Shown piece by piece: positions 25,755 to 34,264 of a stretch of DNA of 64,000 bases. The stretch comes from Lachnospiraceae bacterium (GTDB taxonomy: Bacteria > Bacillota > Clostridia > Lachnospirales > Lachnospiraceae). Under the pieces are notes generated by a model. That model made no database searches. It was given only the letters and a program-made list of their open reading frames with translations, and had not been told where the DNA came from. Location of the stretch: positions 1 through 64,000 of the forward strand of contig JAGAJL010000012.1 in the NCBI GenBank assembly GCA_017626095.1, in the 5' to 3' direction. Both the position numbers and the translations under genes were made by a program. Positions within the stretch are counted from its first letter, which is position 1; each line of letters starts with the position of its first letter.

Positions 25755-28004
25755 ATGAAATTACAAGACTATTTGTCAAAAAACTGCAACAAAAATATTG
25801 CTGACTGCAGCAATGAAGAACTGTATGTGGCTTTATTAAATCTGACAAAAGACATGGCGGTTTCAAAAGTAAGCAACGAAGGAAAGAAAAAGCTTTATTA
25901 CATTTCCGCTGAATTTTTGATTGGTAAACTGTTATCCAACAATTTAATCAATCTTGGTATTTATGATGAAATCAAAGAAGAACTTTCTGCACAGGGAAAA
26001 TCTTTAGCAGAAATTGAAGAAGTAGAACCCGAACCTTCTTTAGGAAACGGTGGATTGGGAAGACTTGCAGCATGTTTCTTAGATTCCATTGCAACCCTTG
26101 GATTAAACGGAGACGGTGTAGGTCTTAACTATCATTTCGGTTTGTTCAAACAGGTATTTGAAAATCATCTTCAGAAAGAAACACCGAATCCCTGGATTGA
26201 AGAAAACAGCTGGCTTCACAAAACAGAAACCTGCTATGATGTGAAATTCGGCGGTATGAGCGCAAAATCCAGAATGTATGACATTGATGTTTTAGGTTAT
26301 GATAACCGTACTACAAAGCTTCATTTATTTGATATTGAATCAGTAGATGAAAGCATTGTTGGTGATACGATTGATTTTGACAAAGAATTAATTGAAAAGA
26401 ATTTAACATTATTCTTATATCCCGATGATTCAGACGATAAGGGTAGAATGCTTCGTGTTTACCAGCAGTATTTTATGGTCAGCAATGCGGCACAGTTGAT
26501 TTTGGATGAGGCAGTTGCAAAGGGATCTGATTTATATGACCTTGCAGATTATGCAACCATTCAGATTAATGATACTCATCCTTCCATGGTAATTCCGGAA
26601 TTAATCCGCCTCTTACAGGAACGTGGAATTCGTATGGAAAAAGCAATCGACATCGTTTCCAAGGTTTGTGCATACACCAACCATACAATCCTGGCAGAAG
26701 CTCTCGAAAAATGGCCTATCCACTACATGGAAAAAGTTGTTCCCCAGTTAATGCCGATTATCCGCGAATTGGACAACCGTGTTCGTGAAAATGTTTCCGA
26801 CGAAAGTACCTACATCATTAAAGATGGTTTAGTACACATGGCGCACATGGATATTCACTACGGCTACAGTGTCAACGGTGTAGCATATCTGCATACAGAA
26901 ATCTTGAAAGATACAGAGTTAAACAACTTCTACAAACTGTATCCTGAAAAATTCAATAACAAGACCAACGGAATTACTTTCCGTCGTTGGTTAATGGCCT
27001 GCAATCCGCAGTTGGCAGCTCTCATTACAGAATTAATCGGAGAAGGCTGGAAAAAGGATGCAATGGAACTGACCAAGCTTGGAGAATATGTTGACAATGA
27101 CGAAGTTCTTGACAAAGTGCTTGCAGTGAAATCTGAAAAGAAAGTAGAATTAGAAGATTACCTGAAAAAGACACAGGGTCTGGATATTGATCCGAATTCT
27201 ATTTTTGATATTCAGGTTAAACGTCTGCATGAGTATAAACGTCAGCAGATGAATGCGTTGTTTATCATTCACAAATATTTTGAAATCAAAGCAGGAAAGA
27301 AACCTGCAAGACCGATTACCGCAATTTTTGGTGCAAAAGCAGCTCCGGCTTATATCATTGCAAAAGATATTATTCATTTGATCTTATGCTTACAGGAGTT
27401 AATCAACAACGATCCGGAAGTAAGCCCTTACTTAAAGGTTGTTATGGTTGAAAACTACAACGTTACCATGGCAGAAAAATTAATTCCCGCATGTGATATT
27501 TCTGAGCAGATTTCACTGGCATCCAAAGAAGCTTCCGGTACTTCTAACATGAAGTTTATGTTAAATGGTGCTGTTACACTTGGAACAAGTGACGGAGCAA
27601 ACGTAGAGATCGCAGAATTGGTAGGAGAAGACAATATCTTCGTATTCGGTGAAGATTCCCAGACTGTCATCGATCGTTATGCACGTGGTGATTATAGTTC
27701 AAGATCTTACTATGAAAAGGATGAAGATTTAAAACGTGCTGTTGACTTCATCGTAAGCGACGATTTATTGAAGATCGGCTGCAAAGAAAATCTGGAACGT
27801 TTATACAACGAACTTCTCAACAAAGACTGGTTCATGACCTTCCCTGACTTTGCAGAATATGTAAAGACAAAAAATGCATGTTATGAAGCATACGAAGATC
27901 GTAAGAAATGGGCTAAGATGATGCTTGTCAACATCAGCAAAGCCGGATTCTTCTCATCAGACAGAACGATTGATCAGTACAATAAAGAAATCTGGAAACT
28001 GTAA
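25755..28004 (+). CDS. glgP: Glycogen/maltodextrin phosphorylase
   Basis: This is a GT35 enzyme that cleaves alpha-1,4-glucans with phosphate to give glucose 1-phosphate. The PLP-binding lysine is Lys600 in [27 protein letters not shown]. An N-terminal [15 protein letters not shown] motif binds glucan. At 749 residues it is shorter than E. coli GlgP/MalP (about 800-815), a compact form I associate with clostridia. Its place at the end of the maltodextrin operon points to maltodextrin as substrate, though a 127-bp AT-rich gap may hold its own promoter. The RBS ATGGAGG precedes ATG 25755 and a terminator follows at 28029. Confidence 0.93.
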   Translation: MKLQDYLSKNCNKNIADCSNEELYVALLNLTKDMAVSKVSNEGKKKLYYISAEFLIGKLLSNNLINLGIYDEIKEELSAQGKSLAEIEEVEPEPSLGNGGLGRLAACFLDSIATLGLNGDGVGLNYHFGLFKQVFENHLQKETPNPWIEENSWLHKTETCYDVKFGGMSAKSRMYDIDVLGYDNRTTKLHLFDIESVDESIVGDTIDFDKELIEKNLTLFLYPDDSDDKGRMLRVYQQYFMVSNAAQLILDEAVAKGSDLYDLADYATIQINDTHPSMVIPELIRLLQERGIRMEKAIDIVSKVCAYTNHTILAEALEKWPIHYMEKVVPQLMPIIRELDNRVRENVSDESTYIIKDGLVHMAHMDIHYGYSVNGVAYLHTEILKDTELNNFYKLYPEKFNNKTNGITFRRWLMACNPQLAALITELIGEGWKKDAMELTKLGEYVDNDEVLDKVLAVKSEKKVELEDYLKKTQGLDIDPNSIFDIQVKRLHEYKRQQMNALFIIHKYFEIKAGKKPARPITAIFGAKAAPAYIIAKDIIHLILCLQELINNDPEVSPYLKVVMVENYNVTMAEKLIPACDISEQISLASKEASGTSNMKFMLNGAVTLGTSDGANVEIAELVGEDNIFVFGEDSQTVIDRYARGDYSSRSYYEKDEDLKRAVDFIVSDDLLKIGCKENLERLYNELLNKDWFMTFPDFAEYVKTKNACYEAYEDRKKWAKMMLVNISKAGFFSSDRTIDQYNKEIWKL

Positions 28005-28028
28005 AATTAATATTCAGACTATATATTG

Positions 28029-28062
28029 CAATCCCCGTTTATTATAGACGGGGATTGTTTTT
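28029..28062 (+). terminator. Terminator of the maltodextrin operon
   Basis: CAATCCCCGT (28029-28038) pairs with ACGGGGATTG (28048-28057), followed by five T. It lies 25 bp behind the phosphorylase stop codon. Confidence 0.92.
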
Positions 28063-28110
28063 GTAAGGTAAGGAAATGAACTTTTCGCTCTGGTTATTGA
28101 ATAAATGAAA

Positions 28111-28196
28111 ATGATACCAGAATTGCGAGAGAACAAAGTGCGTATCAATCCGTTGGTATCATGGAGGCAAAATACCTTTTGACCACAACATCGTGA
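28111..28196 (+). repeat. Dispersed two-hairpin element, family 2, copy b
   Basis: It starts ATGATACCAGAATTGCGAGAG and continues through AAAGTGCG, CCGTTGGTATCATGG, GGCAAAATACCTTTTG and CCACAACATC. GATACCA near the start pairs with TGGTATC to form hairpin one, and the AAAA/TTTT half forms hairpin two. It matches the copy at 30271-30355 closely. It is not coding. Confidence 0.85.
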
Positions 28197-28225
28197 GAAT
28201 AAAACAAAGAATAATGATGAAAATA

Positions 28226-28300
28226 ATACAATGAAAATAATTCAAGGAATTGCAATGAAAATAATTCAAGGAATACAATGAAAATAATTCAAGGAATAGC
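28226..28300 (+). repeat. Triplicated 23-24 bp direct repeat upstream of the trpD promoter
   Basis: The unit CAATGAAAATAATTCAAGGAAT occurs three times in tandem with one-base length differences. It ends three bases before the -35 box of the T-box promoter. It may be a slippage product or a protein-binding repeat; nothing else is visible in it. Confidence 0.8.
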
Positions 28301-28302
28301 AG

Positions 28303-28331
28303 TTGACAAGAAACAAATGAAGTGCTAAGAT
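28303..28331 (+). promoter_or_regulatory. Sigma-A promoter of the T-box/trpD transcript
   Basis: A consensus TTGACA (28303-28308), a 17-base spacer and TAAGAT (28326-28331). This is one of the best -35 boxes in the window. Transcription would start near 28338, at the first bases of the T-box leader. Confidence 0.88.
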
Positions 28332-28337
28332 TTTACT

Positions 28338-28624
28338 AATTTAATAAGTTAAACCGATGAAGTGGAGATAACGGCGTTTCACGCCCCTACAGAGAGCCTG
28401 TGATGCTGAGAAACAGGCAGGAAACAAGACGTCAAATGGACCACGGAGGGCGCAGGGAAAGATTGATGATAGAAATCGAGTATATTGCGACGTAAGGCAT
28501 GCGTCAGTTGCCGGGGATATCAGAGGTATCCTGCAGAGCGTGTGATTATTCACAAATTCAAGGTGGCACCGCGGATAAAGATTATTCGTCCTTGACAGAT
28601 AAGATTCTGTCAAGGACTTTTTTG
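28338..28624 (+). promoter_or_regulatory. T-box leader, probably tryptophan-specific
   Basis: The T-box core AAGGTGGCACCGCGG lies at 28560-28574. It is followed by a terminator with arms GTCCTTGACAG and CTGTCAAGGAC (28588-28617) and six or more T. Upstream, a stem I region includes AGAGAGCCTGTGATGCTGAGAAACAGG. The triplet TGG followed by A (in GTCAAATGGACC, about 28432-28443) is a plausible specifier for tRNA-Trp. The TGGC of the core would pair with a 3' GCCA end, fitting the G73 discriminator of bacterial tRNA-Trp. trpD downstream agrees. Uncharged tRNA-Trp should allow read-through into the 54-bp array and trpD. The class is clear; specificity is an inference. Confidence 0.92.
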
Positions 28625-28670
28625 TTATACACGATGAGCCAAGTTCAAATTTGTGCTTGCACAAGAAAGT

Positions 28671-29102
28671 AGGTCTAAGATACTGGAAAAAGTAGTTGTG
28701 GCATGACAAGTAGAAGGAGTATGTAGGCCCAAGATAAATTAAAAGGCGATTATGGGATGACAAACAGAAAGAGCATGTAGGCCCAAGATAAATTAAAAGG
28801 CAATTATGGGATGACAAACAGAAGGAATATGTAGGCCCAAGATAAATTAAAAGGCGATTATGGGATGACAAACAGAAAGAGCATGTAGGCCCAAGATAAA
28901 TTAAAAGGCGATTATGGGATGACAAGCAGAAAGAGCATGTAGGCCCAGGATAAATTAAAAGGCGATTATGGGATGACAAGCAGAAAGAGTATGTAGGCCC
29001 AATATAAATTAAAAGGCGATTATGGGATGACAAGCAGAAAGAGCATGTAGGCCCAATATAAATTAAAAGGCAATTATGGGATGACAAACAGAAGGAGCAT
29101 GT
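28671..29102 (+). repeat. 54-bp tandem array, eight units, between T-box and trpD
   Basis: There are eight head-to-tail units of exactly 54 bases, at 28671, 28725, 28779, 28833, 28887, 28941, 28995 and 29049. The first is diverged; units 2 to 8 differ from each other at only a few positions (for example AAGAT/AATAT, CAAAC/CAAGC, AGAAAG/AGAAGG). A typical unit begins AGGCCCAAGATAAATT and ends AAAGAGCATGT. A partial ninth follows at 29103. The array lies in the trpD 5' UTR if the T-box reads through. A minus-strand frame through it encodes 18-residue repeats but has a TTG start, no RBS and runs into the T-box, so I do not call it a gene. There are no spacers, so it is not CRISPR. Confidence 0.95.
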
Positions 29103-29233
29103 AGATTCAAGATGATGGATAAAGCGGTTAGATAACAGATGGTCTAAAAGAAAAAATCGCAATTATAAAGAATAGCAAAAATCAAATAAGAAAAAACAAA
29201 CAAGAAAAATCAAACAAAAAAGGAGAGAAAAAC

Positions 29234-30253
29234 ATGATTAAAGAAGCAATCGTAAAAATTGTCAACAAGGAAGACTTAAGCTATGACGAAGCTTATCAGG
29301 TTATGAATGAGATTATGGGTGGGGAAACCACACCGACACAAAATGCGGCATTTTTGGCAGCGCTTTCTACCAAGAGTGCAAAGGCAGAAACAACCGATGA
29401 AATTGCAGGCTGTGCGGCAGCTATGCGTGACCATGCAACCAAAGTAGAAACCGGTATGGATGTTTTTGAAATTGTCGGCACCGGCGGAGACAATGCACAG
29501 AGCTTTAATATTTCTACAACTTCGGCGTTGGTTGCAGCCGCAGGAGGAATGAAGGTAGCAAAACATGGGAATCGCGCGGCTTCCTCAAAATGCGGAACAG
29601 CAGACTGCCTGGAAGCATTAGGCGTTAATATTCAGCAGGATCCTGATAAATGCGTGGAACTTTTAAAAGAAGCAGGGATGTGTTTCTTTTTTGCACAGAA
29701 ATATCATTCATCCATGAAGTATGTGGGAGCTATTCGTAAAGAATTGGGATTTCGAACCGTATTTAATATTTTGGGACCGTTGACAAATCCCGGTAGTCCG
29801 AAAATGCAGTTACTTGGCGTTTATGATGAATATCTGGTTCAGCCGCTGGCACAGGTTTTGATCAACCTTGGCGTGGAAAGAGGTATGGTTGTATACGGAC
29901 AGGATAAATTGGATGAAATATCTTTAAGCTCCCCCACAACCATCTGTGAATTTAAAGACGGCTGGATGAAAAACTATGTCATTACACCGGAAGACTTTGG
30001 ATTTGAAAGATGCAGGAAAGAGGATTTGGTCGGAGGAACACCGGAAGAAAATGCGACCATTACAAAAGCTATTTTAAGCGGTGAGGAACGAGGACATAAG
30101 AGAAATGCCGTTTTATTGAATGCCGGAGCATCTTTATATATTGGCAATAAAGCAGAGACCTTTGCCGATGGAGTGAAACTGGCAGCAGAATTGATTGACA
30201 GTAAAAAGGCATTGGAAACGCTGAATAAAGTTATAGAAGTAAGCAATCGGTAA
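29234..30253 (+). CDS. trpD: Anthranilate phosphoribosyltransferase
   Basis: TrpD joins anthranilate to PRPP in the second step of tryptophan synthesis. The 339 residues fit the family. The PRPP-binding GTGGD is at 82-86, the anthranilate-site KHGNRAxSS starts at Lys110, and [10 protein letters not shown] follows in the second half. The RBS AAGGAGAG precedes ATG 29234. It stands alone: trpE, trpG, trpC, trpF, trpB and trpA are not in the window. It nevertheless has its own T-box control 600 bp upstream, separated by a tandem array. A family 2 repeat begins 18 bp behind the stop. Confidence 0.95.
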   Translation: MIKEAIVKIVNKEDLSYDEAYQVMNEIMGGETTPTQNAAFLAALSTKSAKAETTDEIAGCAAAMRDHATKVETGMDVFEIVGTGGDNAQSFNISTTSALVAAAGGMKVAKHGNRAASSKCGTADCLEALGVNIQQDPDKCVELLKEAGMCFFFAQKYHSSMKYVGAIRKELGFRTVFNILGPLTNPGSPKMQLLGVYDEYLVQPLAQVLINLGVERGMVVYGQDKLDEISLSSPTTICEFKDGWMKNYVITPEDFGFERCRKEDLVGGTPEENATITKAILSGEERGHKRNAVLLNAGASLYIGNKAETFADGVKLAAELIDSKKALETLNKVIEVSNR

Positions 30254-30270
30254 CTATCAGACTGTAATAG

Positions 30271-30355
30271 AATGATGCCAGGATTGCGAGAGTAAAAGTG
30301 CGTAGTAATTCGTTGGTATCATGGGGCAAAATACCTTTTGTCCCCAACATCATAG
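30271..30355 (+). repeat. Dispersed two-hairpin element, family 2, copy c
   Basis: This is the best-preserved copy. GATGCCA pairs with TGGTATC across an inner GGATTGCGAGAG. Then GGGGCAAAATACCTTTTG-TCCCC forms a second hairpin and AACATCATAGAAT ends it. It differs from copy b at few positions. It sits directly behind trpD. Confidence 0.88.
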
Positions 30356-30409
30356 AATTCCTTATGAAAGATTTGAGAAAGTTTGTGTGAATAAGTATGA
30401 TCAGATAAA

Positions 30410-30450
30410 TGCAGGTACGGGCATTGGCGCGTGCTTGCATTTTCTTTTTT
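30410..30450 (+). terminator. trpD terminator
   Basis: TGCAGGTACG (30410-30419) pairs with CGTGCTTGCA (30430-30439) using two G-T pairs, followed by TTTTCTTTTTT. It probably ends the trpD transcript. Apart from family 2 copy c, the rest of the 312-bp gap to the next gene shows nothing more. Confidence 0.8.
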
Positions 30451-30565
30451 ATTCGTAATATAATAATCATATTAGTGCGAAAAATATAAAAAATTGTATC
30501 AATATGCCGATGGCGACGAATAAAAGAAAAATTCAATACCATACTAAAGACAAGGAGAAACAAAC

Positions 30566-31423
30566 ATGCATTATAATGTGGCAGTCATTGGAACCGGACC
30601 GGCAGGTTTGTCTGCCGCCATTACTTTAAAAATCCGCAACAAAGAGATCCTGTTATTGGGAAATGCAGGGCTCAGTGATAAAATAAGCAAAGCTCATCTG
30701 ATTCGGAACTATCCGGGATTGCCTGATGTGTCAGGAGAAGAACTTGCAAAAAATCTGAAGAATCATATTGACAGTCTTGGAATTCAAATCACAGAGGAAT
30801 TGGTTTCTACTGTTTATGCAATGGGTGAGATGTTTTCGATACAGACGAAAAGCAATCACATATATGAAGCGAAAAGTGTGATTTTGGCGACCGGTATCAG
30901 TTTTGAAAAGCCCTATCCCGGAGAAGAGGAATTTTTGGGAAGAGGTGTCAGTTATTGTGCAACCTGTGATGCGTTACTGTATCGTGACAAGACGGTAGCC
31001 ATTATCGGAACCTCACCAAAAGAAGAGGCGGAAGCTGAATTTATGGCGGAAATAGCAAAAAAAGTCTATTATATACCTTTGTATCCAGAGGAAGTATCAT
31101 TTGATAAAGACATTGTTGTACGAAAAGAAAAACCGGTTTCTATTTCAGGTTCCATAAAGGTGGACAAGCTGATTTTTGAAAATGATGAATTGTCTGTGGA
31201 CGGTGTTTTTATTTTAAGAGACAGTGTATTTCCCCAGAGTCTGGTTCCGGGATTAACCGTGGATGGTAATCACATTTCGGTTAATCGCAATATGGAGACC
31301 AATCTAAAAGGTTGTTTTGCATGTGGGGACTGTACGGGAACTCCCTACCAATATATAAAGGCAGCCGGTGAGGGAAATGTGGCTGCACTATCTGCAGTAT
31401 CTTATTTGAATGCAACAAAGTAG
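30566..31423 (+). CDS. Thioredoxin reductase-like flavoprotein without a normal NADPH site
   Basis: The protein has 285 residues. The FAD-binding motif is IGTGPAG at 8-14, the redox CATC pair is at 131-134, and the C-terminal FAD motif is CFACGDCTGTPYQ. The second dinucleotide-binding motif, normally GGGDSA, reads IIGTSPKEEAEA at 147-157, and the HRR motif that binds NADPH phosphate is replaced by YIPLYPEE. The protein is therefore unlikely to use NADPH in the usual way. Pyridine-nucleotide-independent thioredoxin reductases (ferredoxin-linked FFTR of clostridia and the related DFTR group) show this loss. A thioredoxin gene follows. The RBS AAGGAG precedes ATG 30566. Confidence 0.85.
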   Translation: MHYNVAVIGTGPAGLSAAITLKIRNKEILLLGNAGLSDKISKAHLIRNYPGLPDVSGEELAKNLKNHIDSLGIQITEELVSTVYAMGEMFSIQTKSNHIYEAKSVILATGISFEKPYPGEEEFLGRGVSYCATCDALLYRDKTVAIIGTSPKEEAEAEFMAEIAKKVYYIPLYPEEVSFDKDIVVRKEKPVSISGSIKVDKLIFENDELSVDGVFILRDSVFPQSLVPGLTVDGNHISVNRNMETNLKGCFACGDCTGTPYQYIKAAGEGNVAALSAVSYLNATK

Positions 31424-31602
31424 TTTGATAAAACCCAATATCATTTGATTTATAAATAGCGTTTTGAATGGTAAAATCAATAAAGGCACAGAATAATAGT
31501 GCAGAGAAAAAAGAATAATACAGTTAAAGAGACAACTAACAAATTCGAAAAGGGAGAAAAATAAAGAAATTTAAAAAGAAACGGAAAAGGAGAAGCAAAA
31601 TT

Positions 31603-31914
31603 ATGGTAAAGAAAATTACAGAAAACGAATTTAAACAGGAAACAGAAAACGGAATTGCGGTTGTGGATTTTTCGGCACAGTGGTGCGGTCCCTGTCATAT
31701 GATGGAGCCTGTATTGGAACAGATTTCTGAGGAAATGGAAGGGAAGATGAAATTTTTCAATGTGGATATTGATGAAAACATGGAGTTGGCACAGGATTAT
31801 ATGATTACGAATATTCCGGCACTTCTGGTTTTAAAAGACGGTAAGCGTGAGGGTATGCTGGTGGGATTTAAACCCAAAGAAGTTTTAATGAATGAGTTAA
31901 AGAATTTTTTATAA
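31603..31914 (+). CDS. trxA: Thioredoxin
   Basis: The 103-residue protein has the active site WCGPC at residues 27-31 and the cis-proline segment NIPALLV near residues 71-77. The residue after CGPC is His instead of the usual Lys. The protein is the presumed partner of the flavoprotein encoded 180 bp upstream, which lacks a normal NADPH motif. GGAAAAGGAGAAG upstream is a strong RBS. The A-rich 179-bp gap may contain a separate promoter, which I could not define. Confidence 0.92.
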   Translation: MVKKITENEFKQETENGIAVVDFSAQWCGPCHMMEPVLEQISEEMEGKMKFFNVDIDENMELAQDYMITNIPALLVLKDGKREGMLVGFKPKEVLMNELKNFL

Positions 31915-31940
31915 GAAAATTCTCTTTAGAATCTTTTCAT

Positions 31941-31969
31941 TTTTCAGAGAAAAGGGATTGTGATATAAT
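31941..31969 (+). promoter_or_regulatory. Possible promoter of the SPFH gene pair
   Basis: A perfect TATAAT lies at 31964-31969 with a weak TTTTCA (31941-31946) 17 bases upstream. The gene starts about 150 bases further, giving a long 5' UTR with a small hairpin near 32025-32065. Confidence 0.5.
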
Positions 31970-32121
31970 CATCCTATATCTACAAATTATGAAAAAGAGC
32001 ATTTAGCACTAAAGAATTTTTCAATTTGCGCTGTCGGTAAAAGGTGATAGAGCAAATTGTGTGATATCAATTTTTATTGCTATTTGTTCCACATGTACAA
32101 TACGACAGAATGGAGATTCAT

Positions 32122-33156
32122 ATGAGAAAAAAAGAAAAAGTTATAGATGTCGGACCCAATCCCGGCACCGGTAAAAAAGTCGCAAAAATATTTGTGGGAA
32201 TTTTTGTGGGATTTTTTGTTTTGATTGCTGTCTTTTCTTCTTTTTATACGGTAGGAGAGACAGAATCGGTTGTTATCACGACCTTTGGAAAAGCAACTTT
32301 AGTAGATGAAAAGGGACTGCATTTCAAAATTCCTTTTGTACAGAAAGCAACCAAGGTTGATACCACGGTGCGGGGAATTGAAATCGGCTACGGAGAAGAT
32401 TCCGATGGCAATACATACAGTGTTGAACACGAATCCATCATGATTACATCGGATTACAATTTTATTGATTGTGATTTTTATATTTCTTATCAGGTTACCG
32501 ATCCGATCAAATATTTATACAATTCTGATCAGCCGGATCTTATTGTCAAGAATATAGCGATGTCCAGCATCCGTTCCACGGTATCTGCATTCACGGTTGA
32601 CAATGCCATTACAACCGGAAAGGCGCAGATTCAGAGCAATGTAAAGACAATGATTATTTCCGAACTGGAAGATCAGGATATCGGAATTACTTTGGTAGAT
32701 GCAAGTATTCAGGATGTTGAGCCTCCGACAGATGCTGTTATTGAAGCCTTTACGGCGGTAGAAACGGCAAAGCAGGGAAAAGAATCTGCAATCAACGAGG
32801 CAAATGCATACCGCAATGCAAAGCTTCCTGCAGCAGAGGCAGAAGCAGATAAAATCATTCAGAACGCAGAAGCGGAAAAGACAGCCCGCATCAACGAGGC
32901 AACCGGTCAGGCGGCCCGTTTCAATAAAGAGTATGATGAATATGTCAATTATCCGCTGATCACCAAGCAGAGAATGTTTTTAGAGACCATGTCCGACGTT
33001 CTTCCCTCGCTTCAGGTTATTATTGATCAGGGAAATGGTGAGGTCATGAAGTATTATCCGATTACCGAATTAAACAAAGCAGCCGGAGTGGATACGTCAA
33101 AAGCAGCAAAAAGCGCTTCAGGTACGACAGACACAACCGGACAGGATGTGGAATAG
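32122..33156 (+). CDS. SPFH-domain membrane protein, HflK-like
   Basis: The 344-residue protein has one N-terminal membrane helix (about residues 18-40) followed by an SPFH/prohibitin domain and a long alanine/glutamate-rich helix (ESAINEANAYRNAKLPAAEAEADKIIQNAEAEKTARINEA, a coiled coil). In E. coli, HflK and HflC form a large cage around the FtsH protease. Here the two SPFH genes are adjacent as well. The start is ATG 32122 with TGGAGA upstream; the frame is open to 32077 but that start has no RBS. The role is inferred from family resemblance; FtsH is not in the window. Confidence 0.85.
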   Translation: MRKKEKVIDVGPNPGTGKKVAKIFVGIFVGFFVLIAVFSSFYTVGETESVVITTFGKATLVDEKGLHFKIPFVQKATKVDTTVRGIEIGYGEDSDGNTYSVEHESIMITSDYNFIDCDFYISYQVTDPIKYLYNSDQPDLIVKNIAMSSIRSTVSAFTVDNAITTGKAQIQSNVKTMIISELEDQDIGITLVDASIQDVEPPTDAVIEAFTAVETAKQGKESAINEANAYRNAKLPAAEAEADKIIQNAEAEKTARINEATGQAARFNKEYDEYVNYPLITKQRMFLETMSDVLPSLQVIIDQGNGEVMKYYPITELNKAAGVDTSKAAKSASGTTDTTGQDVE

Positions 33157-33168
33157 GAGGTAGCGGAC

Positions 33169-34167
33169 ATGAAAAAAGCATGGAAAATACTTGTTTTTAT
33201 AGTTGTTGTTGCAGCATTAATGGTTGTATCGGGAAGTTTTTATACCACAATGGAAAATGAATATTCCGTTGTAAAACAGTTTGGTAAAATCGTGCAGACC
33301 AATGATACCGCAGGACTTCGTGTGAAAATCCCATTTATTCAGACGGTAAACTATGTTCCCAAAGCGGTTCAGATTTATGACCTTCCGGAATCAGAGGTTA
33401 TTACCAGTGATAAAAAGACCATGATTGTGGATGCCTATGTTTTGTGGAAGGTAACAGATGCAAAGGCATATACACAGACATTAAATGCGAGTGCATCTAC
33501 CGCACAGGGGCGTATTGATGTCATTGTATACAATGCAATCAAGACAACCATTTCATCCATGACTCAGGAAGAGCTGATTGCCAGCCGTGATACGGCAGTT
33601 AAAATTGTAAACACGACGGATGAGACGGAAGATATTGAAATCAATGATATCGAGTCACAGGAGCTGGATGAAGAAGGAAATGTGATTGAAGATAATGAAA
33701 AAGAAGAAGTTGAGATTATTGTCATTTCTGACCGTTTAGAACAGTGTATCGGAAATCAGTGCGACCAATATGGTATCGAACTTTCCGATGTAAAAATCAA
33801 AGTTCTGGATTTGCCCGATGAAAATAAAGAAGCTGTTTATAACCGTATGATTACAGAAAGAAATAATATTGCAGCTGCATACAAGGCACAGGGTGAATCC
33901 GAGGCACAGATTATCCGTAATACAACCGATAAAGAAGTTTCGGTTATGCTTTCCGAAGCACAGGCAAAGGCTGATGCTACGGTTGCGGAAGGTGAAGCAG
34001 AATATATGCGTATCCTGTCCGAAGCTTACAACGATGAGGGAAAAGCAGATTTTTATTTATTCAGTCTGCAGTTAGATACCATAAAAGAATCCGTGACAAA
34101 CGGAAATACTACCATATTCTTAGATAAAGACAGCCCTGTGGCACAGATTTTTAGCGGGGTGCAGTAA
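33169..34167 (+). CDS. SPFH-domain membrane protein, HflC-like, with acidic insertion
   Basis: The 332-residue protein has an N-terminal membrane helix (about 5-25), an SPFH domain and a C-terminal coiled coil (ERNNIAAAYKAQGESEAQIIRNTTDKE) typical of HflC. Between about residues 147 and 188 it carries an unusual acid-rich insertion (many Glu and Asp, DEEGNVIEDNEKEEVE) inside the SPFH part. It starts 12 bp after the HflK-like gene with AGGAGG, so both are made together and probably form a hetero-oligomer. I do not know the insertion from E. coli HflC. Confidence 0.85.
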   Translation: MKKAWKILVFIVVVAALMVVSGSFYTTMENEYSVVKQFGKIVQTNDTAGLRVKIPFIQTVNYVPKAVQIYDLPESEVITSDKKTMIVDAYVLWKVTDAKAYTQTLNASASTAQGRIDVIVYNAIKTTISSMTQEELIASRDTAVKIVNTTDETEDIEINDIESQELDEEGNVIEDNEKEEVEIIVISDRLEQCIGNQCDQYGIELSDVKIKVLDLPDENKEAVYNRMITERNNIAAAYKAQGESEAQIIRNTTDKEVSVMLSEAQAKADATVAEGEAEYMRILSEAYNDEGKADFYLFSLQLDTIKESVTNGNTTIFLDKDSPVAQIFSGVQ

Positions 34168-34264
34168 AAAACTCTCATTCATACAGTCTGTGAGTAAAAT
34201 ATATAAAAATTCTTAGCCGCACAACTGTAAACCGGAAGTGGTATTAATAAAAAGGTGAAACAAG

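Noticed and set aside
28671..29102. Possible CRISPR array
   Set aside because: The units are contiguous 54-bp repeats without variable spacers, and no cas genes are present.
28341..29162. Minus-strand open frame encoding 18-residue Cys/Ser-rich repeats across the 54-bp array
   Set aside because: It starts with TTG, has no Shine-Dalgarno sequence, and runs straight through the T-box terminator and aptamer on the other strand. The period of 54 being divisible by three keeps it open by default.
31477..31698. Minus-strand 73-residue frame before thioredoxin
   Set aside because: It overlaps the thioredoxin start and its upstream A-rich DNA; the Phe-rich sequence is a product of poly-A on the other strand.
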